DNA from: Dipodascopsis uninucleata var. uninucleata
Lineage: Eukaryota; Ascomycota; Lipomycetes; Lipomycetales; Lipomycetaceae
Direction: 5' to 3'
DNA: 64,000 nucleotides
Assembly (NCBI GenBank): GCA_030568195.1
Contig: JAJLTO010000010.1
Location: 1 to 64,000 of the forward strand
Positions within the stretch are counted from its first letter, which is position 1, and each line of letters starts with the position of its first letter. The position numbers and the translations under genes were made by a program. Positions 22,147-33,606 of the stretch are shown here, one piece after another. The notes below the pieces were generated by a model that was given only the letters and a program-made list of their open reading frames with translations, was not told where the DNA came from and ran no database searches.

Positions 22147-23136
22147 ATGAGAAACAAGATGTCCTTGAAAGTCAAATTACTACTGCTTGGTTTTTATCTT
22201 AGCTATGTTACTGCTTCTATAGGTGACCGACTACCAGAATTCAAGAATTGTGTGTATAGTTGTATTGATAGTATATGCGAATCTTCCAATCCACCATCCC
22301 TTCCGCTACATATGAAATTTTTGTTTTGGGATTGTCAACAGGACTGCGACTACCAATGTCAACGATCAATTACTGCCAATCTAATTGACATGGGTAAAGA
22401 AATCGTACAATTTCATGGAAAGTGGCCTTTTAAGCGCGTATGGGGAATACAGGAACCAGCGTCTGTCATTTTCTCGATTCTCAATTTTCTACCTCATTAC
22501 TTGGGCTTTCTGGAAATTAGACATTCTGTTTCTTCTGATGACAACAGGTCAGATTTTTTTTTGAGAAAATACTATCTTTTAGTGGCTATCATTGGTATGA
22601 ATGCATGGATATGGTCTGCGGTATTTCATTGTCGTGACTTTGTTATTACTGAGCGACTAGACTATTTCTCTGCAGGAGCTACAGTTCTCAGTGGTTTTTA
22701 CTTTGCAGTAGTAAGATTAGCACGATTAGATAAGCCAAAGAACAGTGTGATGCTAAAAACATTTACGATTGTTTGCATCTCTGCTTATTTAGCACATGTG
22801 TACTATCTTTCTTTTGTTAGATTCTCATATTCTTATAATATGCTCGCTAATGTGCTCGTCGGACTGATGCAAAATGCTCTTTGGATATACTACTCGATAA
22901 CTAGATATTTCTTTGTTGCAAAATCTCAAAGACGGAAATGGACTTTGTGGCCCTTGTTTTGTGTGTTATCCATCAGCTGTGGAATGAGTCTCGAATTACT
23001 AGACTTTCCACCATTAGGAGACACTGTAGATGCACATTCACTGTGGCACGCATCCACAATTATCCCCGGGTTTTTGTGGTACGAGTGGCTGAAAAAAGAT
23101 GCTTCACAGGAGTCCTCCATTAAACACAAGGATTGA
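22147..23136 (+). CDS. PER1: GPI-remodelling lipase Per1 (PGAP3, CREST superfamily)
   Basis: One exon gives 329 residues (325 if the second ATG at 22159 is used). A signal peptide (KLLLLGFYLSYVTAS) is followed by a Cys-rich lumenal domain (CVYSCIDSICE, WDCQQDCDYQCQ) and about seven membrane segments. Motifs of the CREST family are present: GKWPFKRVWGIQEPASVIFS, the AVFHCRDF motif after the third helix, and the C-terminal DAHSLWHASTIIPGFLWYEW. Per1 acts in the ER and removes the unsaturated sn-2 acyl chain from GPI anchors during lipid remodelling. Length is typical and nothing looks broken. Confidence 0.95.
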   Translation: MRNKMSLKVKLLLLGFYLSYVTASIGDRLPEFKNCVYSCIDSICESSNPPSLPLHMKFLFWDCQQDCDYQCQRSITANLIDMGKEIVQFHGKWPFKRVWGIQEPASVIFSILNFLPHYLGFLEIRHSVSSDDNRSDFFLRKYYLLVAIIGMNAWIWSAVFHCRDFVITERLDYFSAGATVLSGFYFAVVRLARLDKPKNSVMLKTFTIVCISAYLAHVYYLSFVRFSYSYNMLANVLVGLMQNALWIYYSITRYFFVAKSQRRKWTLWPLFCVLSISCGMSLELLDFPPLGDTVDAHSLWHASTIIPGFLWYEWLKKDASQESSIKHKD

Positions 23137-23254
23137 ATAGATATTCATGTTTATCTATAGAATCATATACTTCCATTTTCTATTAAAAGATTGTTTTAGT
23201 TTCTAATCATTTTTCCGTTGATAACTATCTATTGCCCAAACTGTACAATTAAAA

Positions 23255-24859
23255 TTAATAGTCTTTCAATAGCTCGGCGACCTTAATAGCAAGTTCATCG
23301 GCTTCATGCCTAGTAGCTGCTTCCGCATAGACTCTAACGACATCCTCTGTGCCACTAGCTCGAACAAAACTTCTCCCATTCTTGTATTTTTTCATAAGAT
23401 CATCAATTTGAGGTTGAATTCCCTTCGGTTCGACAAGTTTTCTTTCAGCATCCTCAGATTTGAAAGCGTGCCTATCTTTCACGACAACTTTTGCAAGTCT
23501 GTTTGGAAGGTCCGTGTACGTGGAAATCCACTCCTGTGGGCCTAAGGCTTTGTCTACTAGAATCACGAGAACCAGCAAAAGATCGGAAACAGCATCACCG
23601 ATAGCCTGATTTATGAGATTATAGAGAGCAATAAGAGTGTCAATTGCTGCCTTTTCACCAGGTGAATGTGCCTCATATTCCTTTAGAGCTCTTGATGCAC
23701 TTGGTGAAAATAGAACAGTACCATGGCCATTTGCTTCAAAGTAAACACCGATATCAAATGATCTTGCGGCTTGATCGAGATTTTTAACGCCAGTTGGCGT
23801 GATTTTCACGGGGACCTTGAGGACATCAGTAAGGTATGACGTCGAACTTCCGTTAGCATAGGCAGTCTGTACAACTCCGACTTCTAGATTAATGCCTGCT
23901 CTCTTCAGCAAATCACAAATGAACATTGCAGAAATCGATGCGATCTTGTCACCGTCCAATAAATTGAAAGTCTGAGACTCATCCACAAAATAAAAGACAA
24001 TTCTGTCGGCATCACCATCAAAGCTAGCGTAGAGATCATAGGGCTCAGGATTTAAACCAAGAGGCAGCTTTTGCTGTGTTTTTACAAAATCTGCTCCACA
24101 TCCATGGTTCAATTGGTCAACAGCAACAACATTGTCATTAAAAATCGTTGCTTCAAGTAAATCGCTTCCAATATACCCTAGTAGTTTCTTGAATTGTGGA
24201 CCTCCAACTCCATTTGCTGCATCAACTTTGATAGAGCACTTACTCTTTCCCTGCATGCAAGACTTAAAGGCTTCAGATAGCTTTATATAATATCCTTCTT
24301 CAGTTGGTTTACCGTAAGGCTCACTAGTGTTCACACTGTTCAACGCCTTGACGATATAATGCAGCTGAGGTGTCGTAAGAACACCATAATCTGTCATTAT
24401 ACACTGAGTAGCGTTTAAGCCATTCTGTAACGAATTAGCAAGCGCAGGTCCAGAAGATCTCGTATCCCGTGCAAATGCTACATTAGCAGGTTTTGTGACG
24501 TCTATTTTCAACGTCCGAGCAAGCTCTGAGTAGGCCCTTGCAAGATCCTCCCCGGTTGCTGCATTAGCGAATTCTGTGGCATATGTCTCCCATGAGGCTT
24601 CAAGCATTTCTCCTTGTGGATCTACCAACTTCACACCATTGTCATCTGGTGGATTATGTGATGCAGTGATCATCACACCAATCACTTTTCCATCCAATTT
24701 GCGAGATCTCAGAGATGCCAGCAGACCAACACCAAAAACCACTGATCCTAAAAGATGTCCCTTCAGTCGAAAACCAGCTGTACCGTACGTAAACACCATA
24801 TCTTTTGGACGTGGATTTTCGGCTGCAAGCCTTACAATAGCACTGATTTGTTCCTCCAT
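23255..24859 (-). CDS. PCM1: Phosphoacetylglucosamine mutase
   Basis: One exon on minus encodes 534 residues. The catalytic serine loop TASHNP is at residues 65-70, the metal-binding loop SFDGDADR near 280, the sugar-binding region (EANGHGT) near 375 and the phosphate-binding loop RASGTEDVVR near 505. The shortened N-terminal domain with TASHNPPDDNG and the TPTGVKNLDQAA motif separate it from phosphoglucomutases proper. It interconverts GlcNAc-6-phosphate and GlcNAc-1-phosphate, on the route to UDP-GlcNAc for chitin, N-glycans and GPI anchors. Length matches yeast Pcm1/Agm1 (about 540-557). It diverges from the Rab GDI gene across a short intergenic region with a CACGTG box. Confidence 0.95.
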   Translation of the reverse strand: MEEQISAIVRLAAENPRPKDMVFTYGTAGFRLKGHLLGSVVFGVGLLASLRSRKLDGKVIGVMITASHNPPDDNGVKLVDPQGEMLEASWETYATEFANAATGEDLARAYSELARTLKIDVTKPANVAFARDTRSSGPALANSLQNGLNATQCIMTDYGVLTTPQLHYIVKALNSVNTSEPYGKPTEEGYYIKLSEAFKSCMQGKSKCSIKVDAANGVGGPQFKKLLGYIGSDLLEATIFNDNVVAVDQLNHGCGADFVKTQQKLPLGLNPEPYDLYASFDGDADRIVFYFVDESQTFNLLDGDKIASISAMFICDLLKRAGINLEVGVVQTAYANGSSTSYLTDVLKVPVKITPTGVKNLDQAARSFDIGVYFEANGHGTVLFSPSASRALKEYEAHSPGEKAAIDTLIALYNLINQAIGDAVSDLLLVLVILVDKALGPQEWISTYTDLPNRLAKVVVKDRHAFKSEDAERKLVEPKGIQPQIDDLMKKYKNGRSFVRASGTEDVVRVYAEAATRHEADELAIKVAELLKDY

Positions 24860-25194
24860 CTCAACTCTACTTTAGAAGTTATTCTCAACACTGGATTCAC
24901 GGATTGATCAAGATCTCGATCGAGACAGTTTGCTCTTTCATTTCATTTTTTAAGTTACTCATCTAAATATAACCTCCTAAGAAGAAATACATCAACATAT
25001 GTCACGTGATAGTAAAGGGTGACTAGCGGCCCCATGCCCGCATTCGACTGCTGAGGCATCACAAATTACAACCAAGGATAACGAGGCAGGAATATTTAGG
25101 CGCATCTACTTACGACAGTGTTACGTACATATTGATATAGCAGACGTCTAATAAGATCAAATATAACTTTAAAATTCTATACTGTGAAAATAAG
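24860..25194. other. Divergent promoter between PCM1 and GDI1
   Basis: No gene. It carries GTCACGTGAT, a Cbf1/bHLH-type CACGTG box, at 25001-25010. Confidence 0.55.
25003..25008. promoter_or_regulatory. CACGTG E-box (Cbf1-type context)
   Basis: The hexamer sits in GTCACGTGAT, matching the RTCACRTG consensus of Cbf1-like bHLH factors, about 145 nt after the PCM1 start and about 190 nt before the GDI1 start. Confidence 0.4.
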
Positions 25195-27037
25195 ATGGAT
25201 GAGACGTATGACGTTATTGTACTAGGTAAGATACTGATGACGATGGCAAAGATGCCGAAGCTGAACAGGAGGAGATAGATATGATGATACTCGATTACTA
25301 TCATGATTTCACTTTTTGACTGATGTTAAAGTACAATTCTAACGTCTTATATTCTAGGAACTGGTATGTGAATTGCATGTGAAATATTGACTATCAAAGA
25401 ATGATAGGACTGATAGAAGATTACTGATTAGGATTGACCGAGTGTATCCTTTCTGGTATTTTCAGCGTAGAGGGCAAGAAAGTTTTGCATATCGACAGAC
25501 AAGATCATTATGGAGGGTGCGTTTGCGTTTTTTTTTCTAGAATTTATATGTCAATTTTCTATTGATGTTTACCTGTGAACGGTTGTCAGATGTCCAGAAA
25601 ATGCCATAGCGTCATCAACGCAGTATGGGGAAGCAATAATAATACTGATAGTGTTTTATTTACTGTAGAGAGAGCGCAAGTTTGACCTTAAGTCAGGTAT
25701 ATAATATTCTTCGCAAGTTCAATTTTCTTGAACATGAAAAACATAAGTAGTGCTAATCATACTAAATGTGCCATGAAGATATATGAGCGATTCCGGTCTG
25801 GAGAGCAACCTCGCACCAGTCTTGGTCGAGACAGAGATTGGAATATTGACTTGATTCCGAAGTTCCTGATGGTTAATGGTGAACTTACTAATATTCTTCA
25901 GGTGAGTTTTGAAAAGTCATTAGATTCTATCAATTAGTTATGGATGTTAACAATTTTCTAATCTCTGATTAGCATACGGATGTTACTAGATACTTGGAAT
26001 TCAAGCAAATTTCTGGAAGTTATGTATTCCGAGATGGTAGAATTGCTAAAGTTCCATCCAATGAAATGGAAGCTATTAGATCTCCATTGATGGGACTTTT
26101 TGAGAAGCGCAGGATGAAGCGCTTTTTCGAGTTCATTGGAAATTATCGTGAGGAAGACCCATCTACTCACCAGGGTCTTAACTTGGATAGAGACACGATG
26201 AATGCAGTTTACACAAAATTTGGTTTGGAGTCTGGCACTCGTGATTTTATTGGACACGCAATGGCACTTTACTTGGATGATTCTTATATTGCCAAGCCTG
26301 CTCGCGAGGCAATTGACCGCATCCTTCTTTATCTTGGTTCAATGGCAAGATTTGGGAAGTCTCCTTATCTATATCCACTCTACGGTCTGGGTGAGCTTCC
26401 TCAAGGATTCGCTCGTCTCTCTGCTATTTATGGTGGAACATATATGCTGGATAAACCCATTGACGAGATCGTTTATGAAGATGGTGTTGCGGTAGGTGTA
26501 CGATCTGGAGATGAAACTGCCCATGCCAAGATAATCATCGGTGATCCGACCTATTTCCCTGATAAAGTTCGTAAAGTTGGCAGCGTCATTCGTGCTATTT
26601 GTATTCTTACACATCCAATTCCAAATACTGATAATGCAGATTCAGTGCAAATTGTAATTCCTCAAAATCAAGTTGGTAGAAAGCATGACATCTACATTGC
26701 TATGGTCTCTGCAGCTCACAATGTTTCACTCAAGGACCATTACTTAGCTATTGTATCTACCATTGTTGAGACATCTAATCCTCTCGCAGAGATCACCCCT
26801 GGATTACACCTCCTTGGACCTATTCTGGAAAAATTTATTGGAATTGCAGATCTTCTGGAGCCTATCGAAGACGGTACGAAAGATCATGTTTACATTTCTA
26901 AGAGTTATGATGCTACTAGCCATTTCGAGACTACTACCGACGATGTTAAAAATATTTATGAGCGTATAGAAGGAAAGCCTCTTGTTCTGAAGAAAAGGCC
27001 TACCGTTGATGAAGAAAATTTCACTGCTTATGAGTAA
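25195..27037 (+). CDS. GDI1: Rab GDP-dissociation inhibitor
   Basis: Six exons (25195-25225, 25358-25363, 25432-25516, 25669-25696, 25779-25901, 25973-27037) give 445 residues, the normal GDI size. The start [20 protein letters not shown] is the canonical GDI N-terminus, but it is obtained only if a 6-nt microexon (GAACTG) is included; it supplies the second Gly and the Thr of the GTGLTEC motif. Further conserved blocks are [52 protein letters not shown] and the Rab-binding region around [19 protein letters not shown] extracts and recycles prenylated Rab GTPases between membranes and cytosol. CTG encodes conserved leucines here. Intron 1 (132 nt) contains C/D-box-like motifs. Confidence 0.95.
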
Positions 27038-27436
27038 AAGATGTCTCTACTTATTATGTAAACTTGGCTGAAGAGCCAGAAAGCTAACTGTTACGATTAT
27101 TTATTCGTTTTGTTTCCTTTGATTTTTAATTAGTCTTCGAATTCATTTCTGTCTTATATGTTCATCTTGCTTTTTCATGCACTATTTCTTAATATATATG
27201 CGGTATGCTTTCCTATAGTCGTTATTTCTAGAATGTTGTCAGATATTTGTAAGTAGTAGCGAATTGATGAGTTATTAAGTCATACTCGTATTTGGTACCA
27301 AAATTACGTTCTGTTATTTATTTCCCACTAAATACACAAGATTGCAGTATTTGCATTAGCTGAATGCCTTGACTGAGATAACTTTATGATAGGTGATATC
27401 AAAAAATTTATGAGTATTGAAGTCCGATAAGATAAA
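27038..27436. other. GDI1 3' flank and UFE1 upstream region
   Basis: T-rich sequence typical of a 3' end on the left and the UFE1 promoter on the right. No gene or clear element. Confidence 0.55.
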
Positions 27437-28577
27437 ATGAGCAACTGTACTCTGCTCTTCTATGATTTATGTCGTGCTATTGCGGAAAAAAATCAAAAGG
27501 TTTGTTCATTAGACAGGCAAGTTCCTACATCTCGATCCTCAACGCCAACAGAGAAACATGACGAGGAGGTAAGAGGTGCTTATACCGAAGAAGCAAAACA
27601 GATTGTAAGTTTTTAAACATATTTAGGAAAACATTGAATTGACTGAATGAACCTATATCAACTTCATTTCGCTATACTGATAAATACTGACACTGCTGTA
27701 GTATAACCATATTGAATCACTTCACTCTTTTTTGACGTCGATTAAGCCCGCATACTTACTAGAGTCTACTCGATCAGGTGCATTTTTCTCTGCAAGTAGA
27801 GGAGAGAATAAAAAGCCTTTGACGAACGTCCAGCGTGATGAGATTGATTATGAATCTAGGCTTATAATTCAACAATGCGCTGTCAGAGTACGCGAGCTGG
27901 AGAATATCGAGGCTCTACGTCAACAAAGAGAAGCAAACGCCAGCTCAAAACTAGAGCGATTTCTGTTCAGATCGAAAGATGACATTGGAAAGAGTAACAC
28001 ATTAGCCTTACATAGACGCGGCGTAACCCAGTTGCTAAATCAGAAGCTTAAAGATGTTAGCTCACTACAAACAAGTTTACAGGAGGTTCGAGTGGCAAGA
28101 GAAGCAGAGAAAGCAAAAAGTATGCTCAACCGAGTACAAGGTAACAAAAAGTACGACGTGAATAATGACTATGGGAATACTACGAATATATCGTCTCTCA
28201 GTGAACTTGAATCGCGAGCTGAATCCAAAGAATCAGACTGGGCGAACATGAATCCGGAATTGATTCAAGAACTCGAGCAAGAAAACGCAGCAATGCTATC
28301 TGAGTTTCAAATGACTTTAGAAAAAGCTGAACAAGCTGAAAAATCATTATACGAAATTGCAGCTCTTCAAGGAGAATTGGCAGCGCATCTAAACCAGCAG
28401 TCTGAAGTTACCCAGCAATTATATACTGAAGCAATTGAAACGATGAGTGAAGTTGAAAATGCAAATAAACAGCTACAAAGTGCACGAAAGCACAATAGGA
28501 TCGCATCAAAGATTATCATTGCAATGTCTCTATTTTTTGCTTTCTTTCTCTTGTTCATTGATTATGTAACGAGCTAA
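27437..28577 (+). CDS. UFE1: ER t-SNARE Ufe1 (syntaxin 18)
   Basis: Two exons (27437-27604, 27702-28577) give 347 residues. The N-terminal Habc-like region has the syntaxin-18 signature LTNVQRDEIDYESRLIIQQC. A SNARE motif follows at about 245-305 (LIQELEQENAAMLSEFQMTL through EAIETMSEVENANKQL), then a C-terminal tail anchor ASKIIIAMSLFFAFFLLFID. Ufe1 works at the ER with Sec20 and Use1 in fusion of Golgi-derived COPI vesicles. Joining exon 1 (ending AYTEEAKQI) to exon 2 (YNHIESLHSFL) is in frame. Alternative use of an internal GTAAGA in exon 1 is possible but not needed. Confidence 0.88.
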
Positions 28578-28773
28578 AATTAGTTTAGGATATGACAGCT
28601 TGTATAGTACCCAAAAGAATGATAATAGTAAATAAATGAGAGAAGAGTTAGTCAATTTAAACTGTTCTTCATAACATGCTTAATCGTCTTAACAATACGA
28701 CGCAATGACTGTGTGATTTCAGTAACATTAGATAGACTATAGCTAGCTGTTAAAAGCAATGAGCTACGATAGT

Positions 28774-30558
28774 CTATTGAAAGAGCAGGGCCGCGGCAAT
28801 TTCCAAATTCCCTTTTGCCTGTCGCAGTGCGCTTATGGCTTCTTCTCTACTAACTCCTAAACTCTCCAATTGTGAAATACTCGCTTCAGAGAACACGGCA
28901 ACTGGAGGCTGACCATCATCAGGCATGACCGCCGGCTGTTCTAATTTCCTGGACTGTGGATCCTGCTGCGTTGCTAGTGGTGATGGCATAGGAAGTACAG
29001 GTCTATTAACCGTCGGGCCAGTAGTTGGCACACTGGTACTACTAACTACTGGTCTCGGTTGACCACTTTGGCTCTGATGCTCTTCAGGATGTATATACGT
29101 ATCCATGCGAGCTTGTGGTGGTAAATCAGCTTCACCAAGAAAAGATACTTCGTCATCGCCCATAACTAGAACACCTCGTTTGAGATCGATTGTCGCCTGG
29201 TGACGTTTCAACACTTTTGATAAGTTAGATAATCTGGATTGGATATTAAAACATTAAGAATAAAGACTTACTATCTAATCCTAGAAGTAGATCAACATCA
29301 GTTCCTTCCATTACTGTAAAACTGCATGGCAAATATGCATTTCCAATTTTTAATGGTGCGCTATGAATTCTCCCTAAGATCTTCGCTGTACCTACCCCTC
29401 GCGCTACACCTTGGAAACTTCTATCCAGTAGAAACATGACACTGAATATAAATTAGTTTTTACCTACCATATAGCATATATAAACAGCAAACGAGACTCA
29501 CTTGCACTTTTCCGCACATGAAGGGCTCACTATGTAGAACAGTGTTAGTTATAATTGCAAGTCTATTAATTAAACGTTCGCTAGCATACTTATAGTCGCC
29601 TGAGCTCCCGAATCCACAAAGGCCTTAACCTTATGGCCATTTACTTCAACATCAACATAAAGCATAATAACACGACCAAACGACTCTGGATTGTGCTCTA
29701 GAGCTGCATTTAAGTTTTCCATGACCGCTAAATATAATGTATTAGGACTAATCTAAATATCACCACAATTGCACCTACTTACCTTCCCGTTGAATCAGCT
29801 CTAATATCTTCCTTTGCGACTCTTCATTAAATGGTTCATCATTTAGACGCTTTAATTCTCGTCGCTTCACTTCTTCCGCCTCGACACGCTGTTCCTCTAT
29901 AGCTGTCAATAACTCTCTAAATCTCGTCGGATCATTAACAGATGAGGCGAGTTCAGGATATGTCTAATTAATCCACATCAGCTATAAATCTTGACTATTA
30001 AGCCATCCATAATAAAGTAACATGATTATATTAGAAAGCTCCATTCACAGTATACTACATACTTGTCTCACGAGATCACATAAAGCCTGATCACCAAGCA
30101 TCTGTAATCTGACTTTTTCAACATCGTTCATGATTGCATTCTGATCAGCCGCCGTCCTAAATACAATTTCGTATATTAGTTTCATAAAACTGAAAAAAAG
30201 TATAAATGTTTTGTAGACAAAGTATTCTGCAAAATTCTTTGAAAGCAAATAAAGATATATCTCCAAGTATGATATGTGAAATCATTACATACAATTCACC
30301 ATGAACGTTCTGAGAACTTTCATTTGATTCTTGTGTTCGCGCTCGTAACATGACCATATCATAATCTTCCATCGAAAATTCTGATAGCGTCTTATCTTCT
30401 TCTTCTAAAATTGCGGTCTTATAAAACAAAGTCTGCTTGTCTACTGCTATTCCTGACTCTGCTTCAATAAAGGCCCTTAAGTCCGCCAAAGTCATACTTG
30501 ACGATACCTCTAGCGTGTATATCTCTTCCGAGGCCTCAAGCGTTATAATCAAATGCAT
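28774..30558 (-). CDS. DDI1: Ddi1: UBL-retropepsin-UBA ubiquitin shuttle/protease
   Basis: Seven exons on minus (30558-30293, 30156-30063, 29963-29783, 29727-29590, 29529-29502, 29441-29272, 29213-28774) give 438 residues. An N-terminal ubiquitin-like domain ([18 protein letters not shown]...) is followed by a helical linker, then the dimeric retropepsin-like domain with catalytic [19 protein letters not shown] (about residues 217-235), and [21 protein letters not shown] Pro/Ser-rich stretch and a C-terminal UBA domain ([20 protein letters not shown]) complete the protein. This is the host Ddi1 gene, not a retroelement. It carries ubiquitinated substrates to the proteasome. Exon 5 is only 28 nt. 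The architecture is complete. Confidence 0.96.
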
Positions 30559-31195
30559 TATGTTCTATCACTAGCATCTATTGTCGTAATCTACTCCTCG
30601 AGCGAGTTATGTTAGATACTGCCTGTAAGGCAAATACAGTCTCTAATGGCGATTACCAGGTCGTCTAGTATTCTAAAAGCTTCGCGATCTAATTACGCTT
30701 GTCTAAGCGACATACCCTAAACTTCCATTCTATTTGAGTTGCAGTGAAGTTTGAGTTGCTCTGTGGGGGAGGATGATACGAAATATTTGTTCATTTCCAC
30801 CATACGCACGAACTCGTAATAAACAATTAGACCAAAATACCATATGTTAAGTATTCTACTAGTGTAATTTGAATCAATCTTTATGACTGCTACGATCGTG
30901 CACTTGGGTACTACATATTGGAAGTATTCTATACTAGCCGCATCACACGCGGCAGCTGAAGTAAACAAACATTTGAACTGAAGCAAGGTATTATTAGATA
31001 AACTGATTACTATTATGCTGTATACAGAATAAACTAGCGAGAAAACTAGATTCAAAGAAAGTGGTATTTAGGCACTCCCAAATGCTAAAGACAATAATGT
31101 CAGTCTAATTTAAAAGGATAGGAAGTAAAATGCAATAGCTTAAAATATCTACAAGAATTTTAATAATTGACATCAGTGCTAGGCGTGTAATTACT
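30559..31195. other. DDI1 upstream region and 3' flank of the Cdc7/SepH kinase gene
   Basis: No convincing ORF. A small perfect inverted repeat TGCCT-gta-AGGCA lies at 30620-30632. I searched this stretch for a continuation of the kinase C-terminus and found none. Confidence 0.5.
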
Positions 31196-32855
31196 TCACC
31201 GTAAAATCTTGATATTTAAATCACCTTCGAAGTCAATATCCCAGTTTCCGTCATCCTCCTCTGCTTTCATATTTTGTAGACGCTGTAATACTGTCTTACT
31301 TGATATGCTCGCAGTACGAATAGAAGGCACTTCAATATTTTTTGTTGCGATTTTTTTTGACCTTAGAAGTTGAAGCTTTTCGGATAAATCACTGTATTTT
31401 AATTCAAAGTCGTGATCCCATTGGTTTTTCGAGGAGAAGTCCTGTTCCTCCTCGGAAAAAGCCTTCAGCTTGTTCTCAATAATTTGCATAGCCTCAGAAC
31501 TAACTTCAGATTGATTCAAGTTATGTAGCTGTAATGTTGTAGTTGAGTGAGACGGACGTAGTCGAGACAAAGGTGTAGTAAAGAGAACTTGATTTGAAGT
31601 GCTACGACTATTGGAACACGTATTTTGAATTGAAGGGTGAGCCTTCTGAATCCATGCATGACGTAAAAGATCTGTAGCAGAATTTCGCTCAAGAGGATCT
31701 TTATTGAAGCATTTAACTAAGAAATCTCTAAGTTCTGTAGATATGCTATCTGGAAAAGGAGGGAACTCGTCATTAACAATACGATAGAGCGCTTGCATTT
31801 GCTCAAGATCGTGGTAAGGGGGCTTTCCAGTGATTAGTTCAATAATAGTGCAGCCCACACTCCAAATATCTGATGATGATGTAGCACCATTTAATAAAAT
31901 AATTTCCGGGGCCATCCAATTTGGTGTTCCCACAACCTGTGAATCCTCTGGCGCACGTGTAGCAACACCAAAATCAGCCAGCTTGACCACCCCTTCCTTT
32001 GTCGTCAAGATGTTGGCGCCTTTAATATCTCTATGAATTACACCTTGATCATGGAGATAAATAAGTCCTTGAAGCACCTGAGCAATATATATAGCTACTA
32101 AGTGTTCTGGAAATTGTCCAAAATTCTTGCTAATAGCAGTCAAAGATCCGTTTTCGCAATATCTAATACACAAGGTATTGTCAGTAATCCGATCTTAAAG
32201 AATCATCGCCATTTGATTGCAAAGGCTTATCCGCGACTTACTCCAAAATAATATAGAGACTCGAATCTGTCTTTACGAATCCATGATATCGCACGATATT
32301 GGGATGCTATATACGAAAAAATGGTCTTGTTAGTTGTCTTTGCCCTTTCTAAATAATTAATATTGGCAATCCTGTAATGGCTTACATCCAAATTTCTTAG
32401 AAGATCAATTTCGAGCTATAAAAAGGATTACACCGCGCGCGGAGAAGCGTGTCATTAGTAATTTTAATCTTCTATACAATAACTTTTTTCGTCGCTTTCT
32501 ATATCAAATTTGGTGGTCGTGCATGAGACCACCACCTCGAGTTACGTACCATGATCTTCTTAATTTCTGCTTTTGACAGATTATCAAGACTGATCTGTTT
32601 AGCGGCAACAGTCTCTCCAGTTTGCCAATTCAGCGCTCTGTAGACAGCCCCGAATGCGCCCTTGCCCAAACAATCACCAAGCGTGTAGTTTTGAATTCTT
32701 CGTACTAGTCGTTGTGCATTGCCCAGTTCTAAGCCGGCTCTTGTCGGTGATCCATTTGGTGTAGCTGTTTGCTCCTGTTCTGCTGTACTTGCAGATCCAC
32801 TCTTCCGTGAAGCTGGAGAGCGTGACGCTATATACGACCACGGTCTACTAGGCAT
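31196..32855 (-). CDS. Septation-initiation kinase, Cdc7/SepH type, with short C-terminus
   Basis: Four exons on minus (32855-32550, 32415-32386, 32306-32242, 32162-31196) give 455 residues. The kinase domain starts near residue 56 ([20 protein letters not shown]), the wording typical of Cdc7/SepH. The 30-nt exon 2 encodes [10 protein letters not shown], the alpha-C helix with the conserved Glu. Catalytic [12 protein letters not shown], the DFGVATR loop, and [11 protein letters not shown] follow. After the domain only about 140 residues remain, ending [15 protein letters not shown], which resembles the segment just after the kinase in long SepH proteins. Fission-yeast Cdc7 and Aspergillus SepH are more than 1000 residues, so this one lacks the large C-terminal region unless an exon escaped me. 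Expected to act downstream of a Spg1-type GTPase at spindle pole bodies. Confidence 0.88.
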
Positions 32856-33606
32856 GATAGCAATGACAATCTTTCTCTCGACAAAATGCTTCGTTGCGCA
32901 TAAAGCATTATTTCACTTTCTACAGTTGTACTGCATCCCGTCTTTTCTTCTGTTCGCAAACGGACTGGCCAACTTCACGCAAAAGAAAACGATCGCTTTT
33001 ATTCTTTCTTTGCGCACTTCCCCACCACTTATCAGAAACCAACACTGTTCTTCGTTTTTATTTTGTGTTTTGTTGTCAGCAGCCCTCAATTGTACGTACC
33101 ATGAGTCGCGTTTAGCGTTCTGTTTGCTTTAGGTCTTCGGACTTATCTATAGCATGCGCTTCATCTACTCACGTTATCCCTTTCTGCTTCAGTTATATCA
33201 CTATTGGTTAATGTGTACCAATGCTTATTACCGCAGAATACTCAGTAGCCTATGTTTACACGTCCTCGGCGTTGTGTCTTTTGGTGTTCGAAAGCTTACT
33301 TACCGTTAACAGTCGAACTAGTGTTGGTTAACTAACTCGGTAAGCCGGGTAAATATACTATCCGCTACGCCGATGATGAGGTCAATATTGCACGAGTCAA
33401 GCCCGGACAAGGTAGGCCCGAAATGAGCAGCTGGAAAACGAAGCTGGAAAACACAGACAACAGACCACATGAATAATAGTTGGGACGTGCGGACTACGAA
33501 TAGAGCGTACTGAAGACATCAGAGCTGTTCTAGACGCGAATTGGGCAATTAAAGCCTACGAGGTGGAGAGACACGTTAAATATTGGCGAAAGCCAGAACA
33601 TTCACA
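32856..33606. other. Divergent promoter between the SepH-type kinase and the P-loop kinase gene
   Basis: More GC-rich than other intergenic regions here. It contains a 7-bp inverted repeat CTTACCG/CGGTAAG at 33299-33344 and two GTTAAC hexamers inside it. No gene; open readings at 32719-33132 are frame shadows. Confidence 0.5.

Noticed and set aside
28774-30558. Retroviral-type aspartic protease element
   Set aside because: The retropepsin fold belongs to the host gene Ddi1, with its own ubiquitin-like and UBA domains and seven exons.
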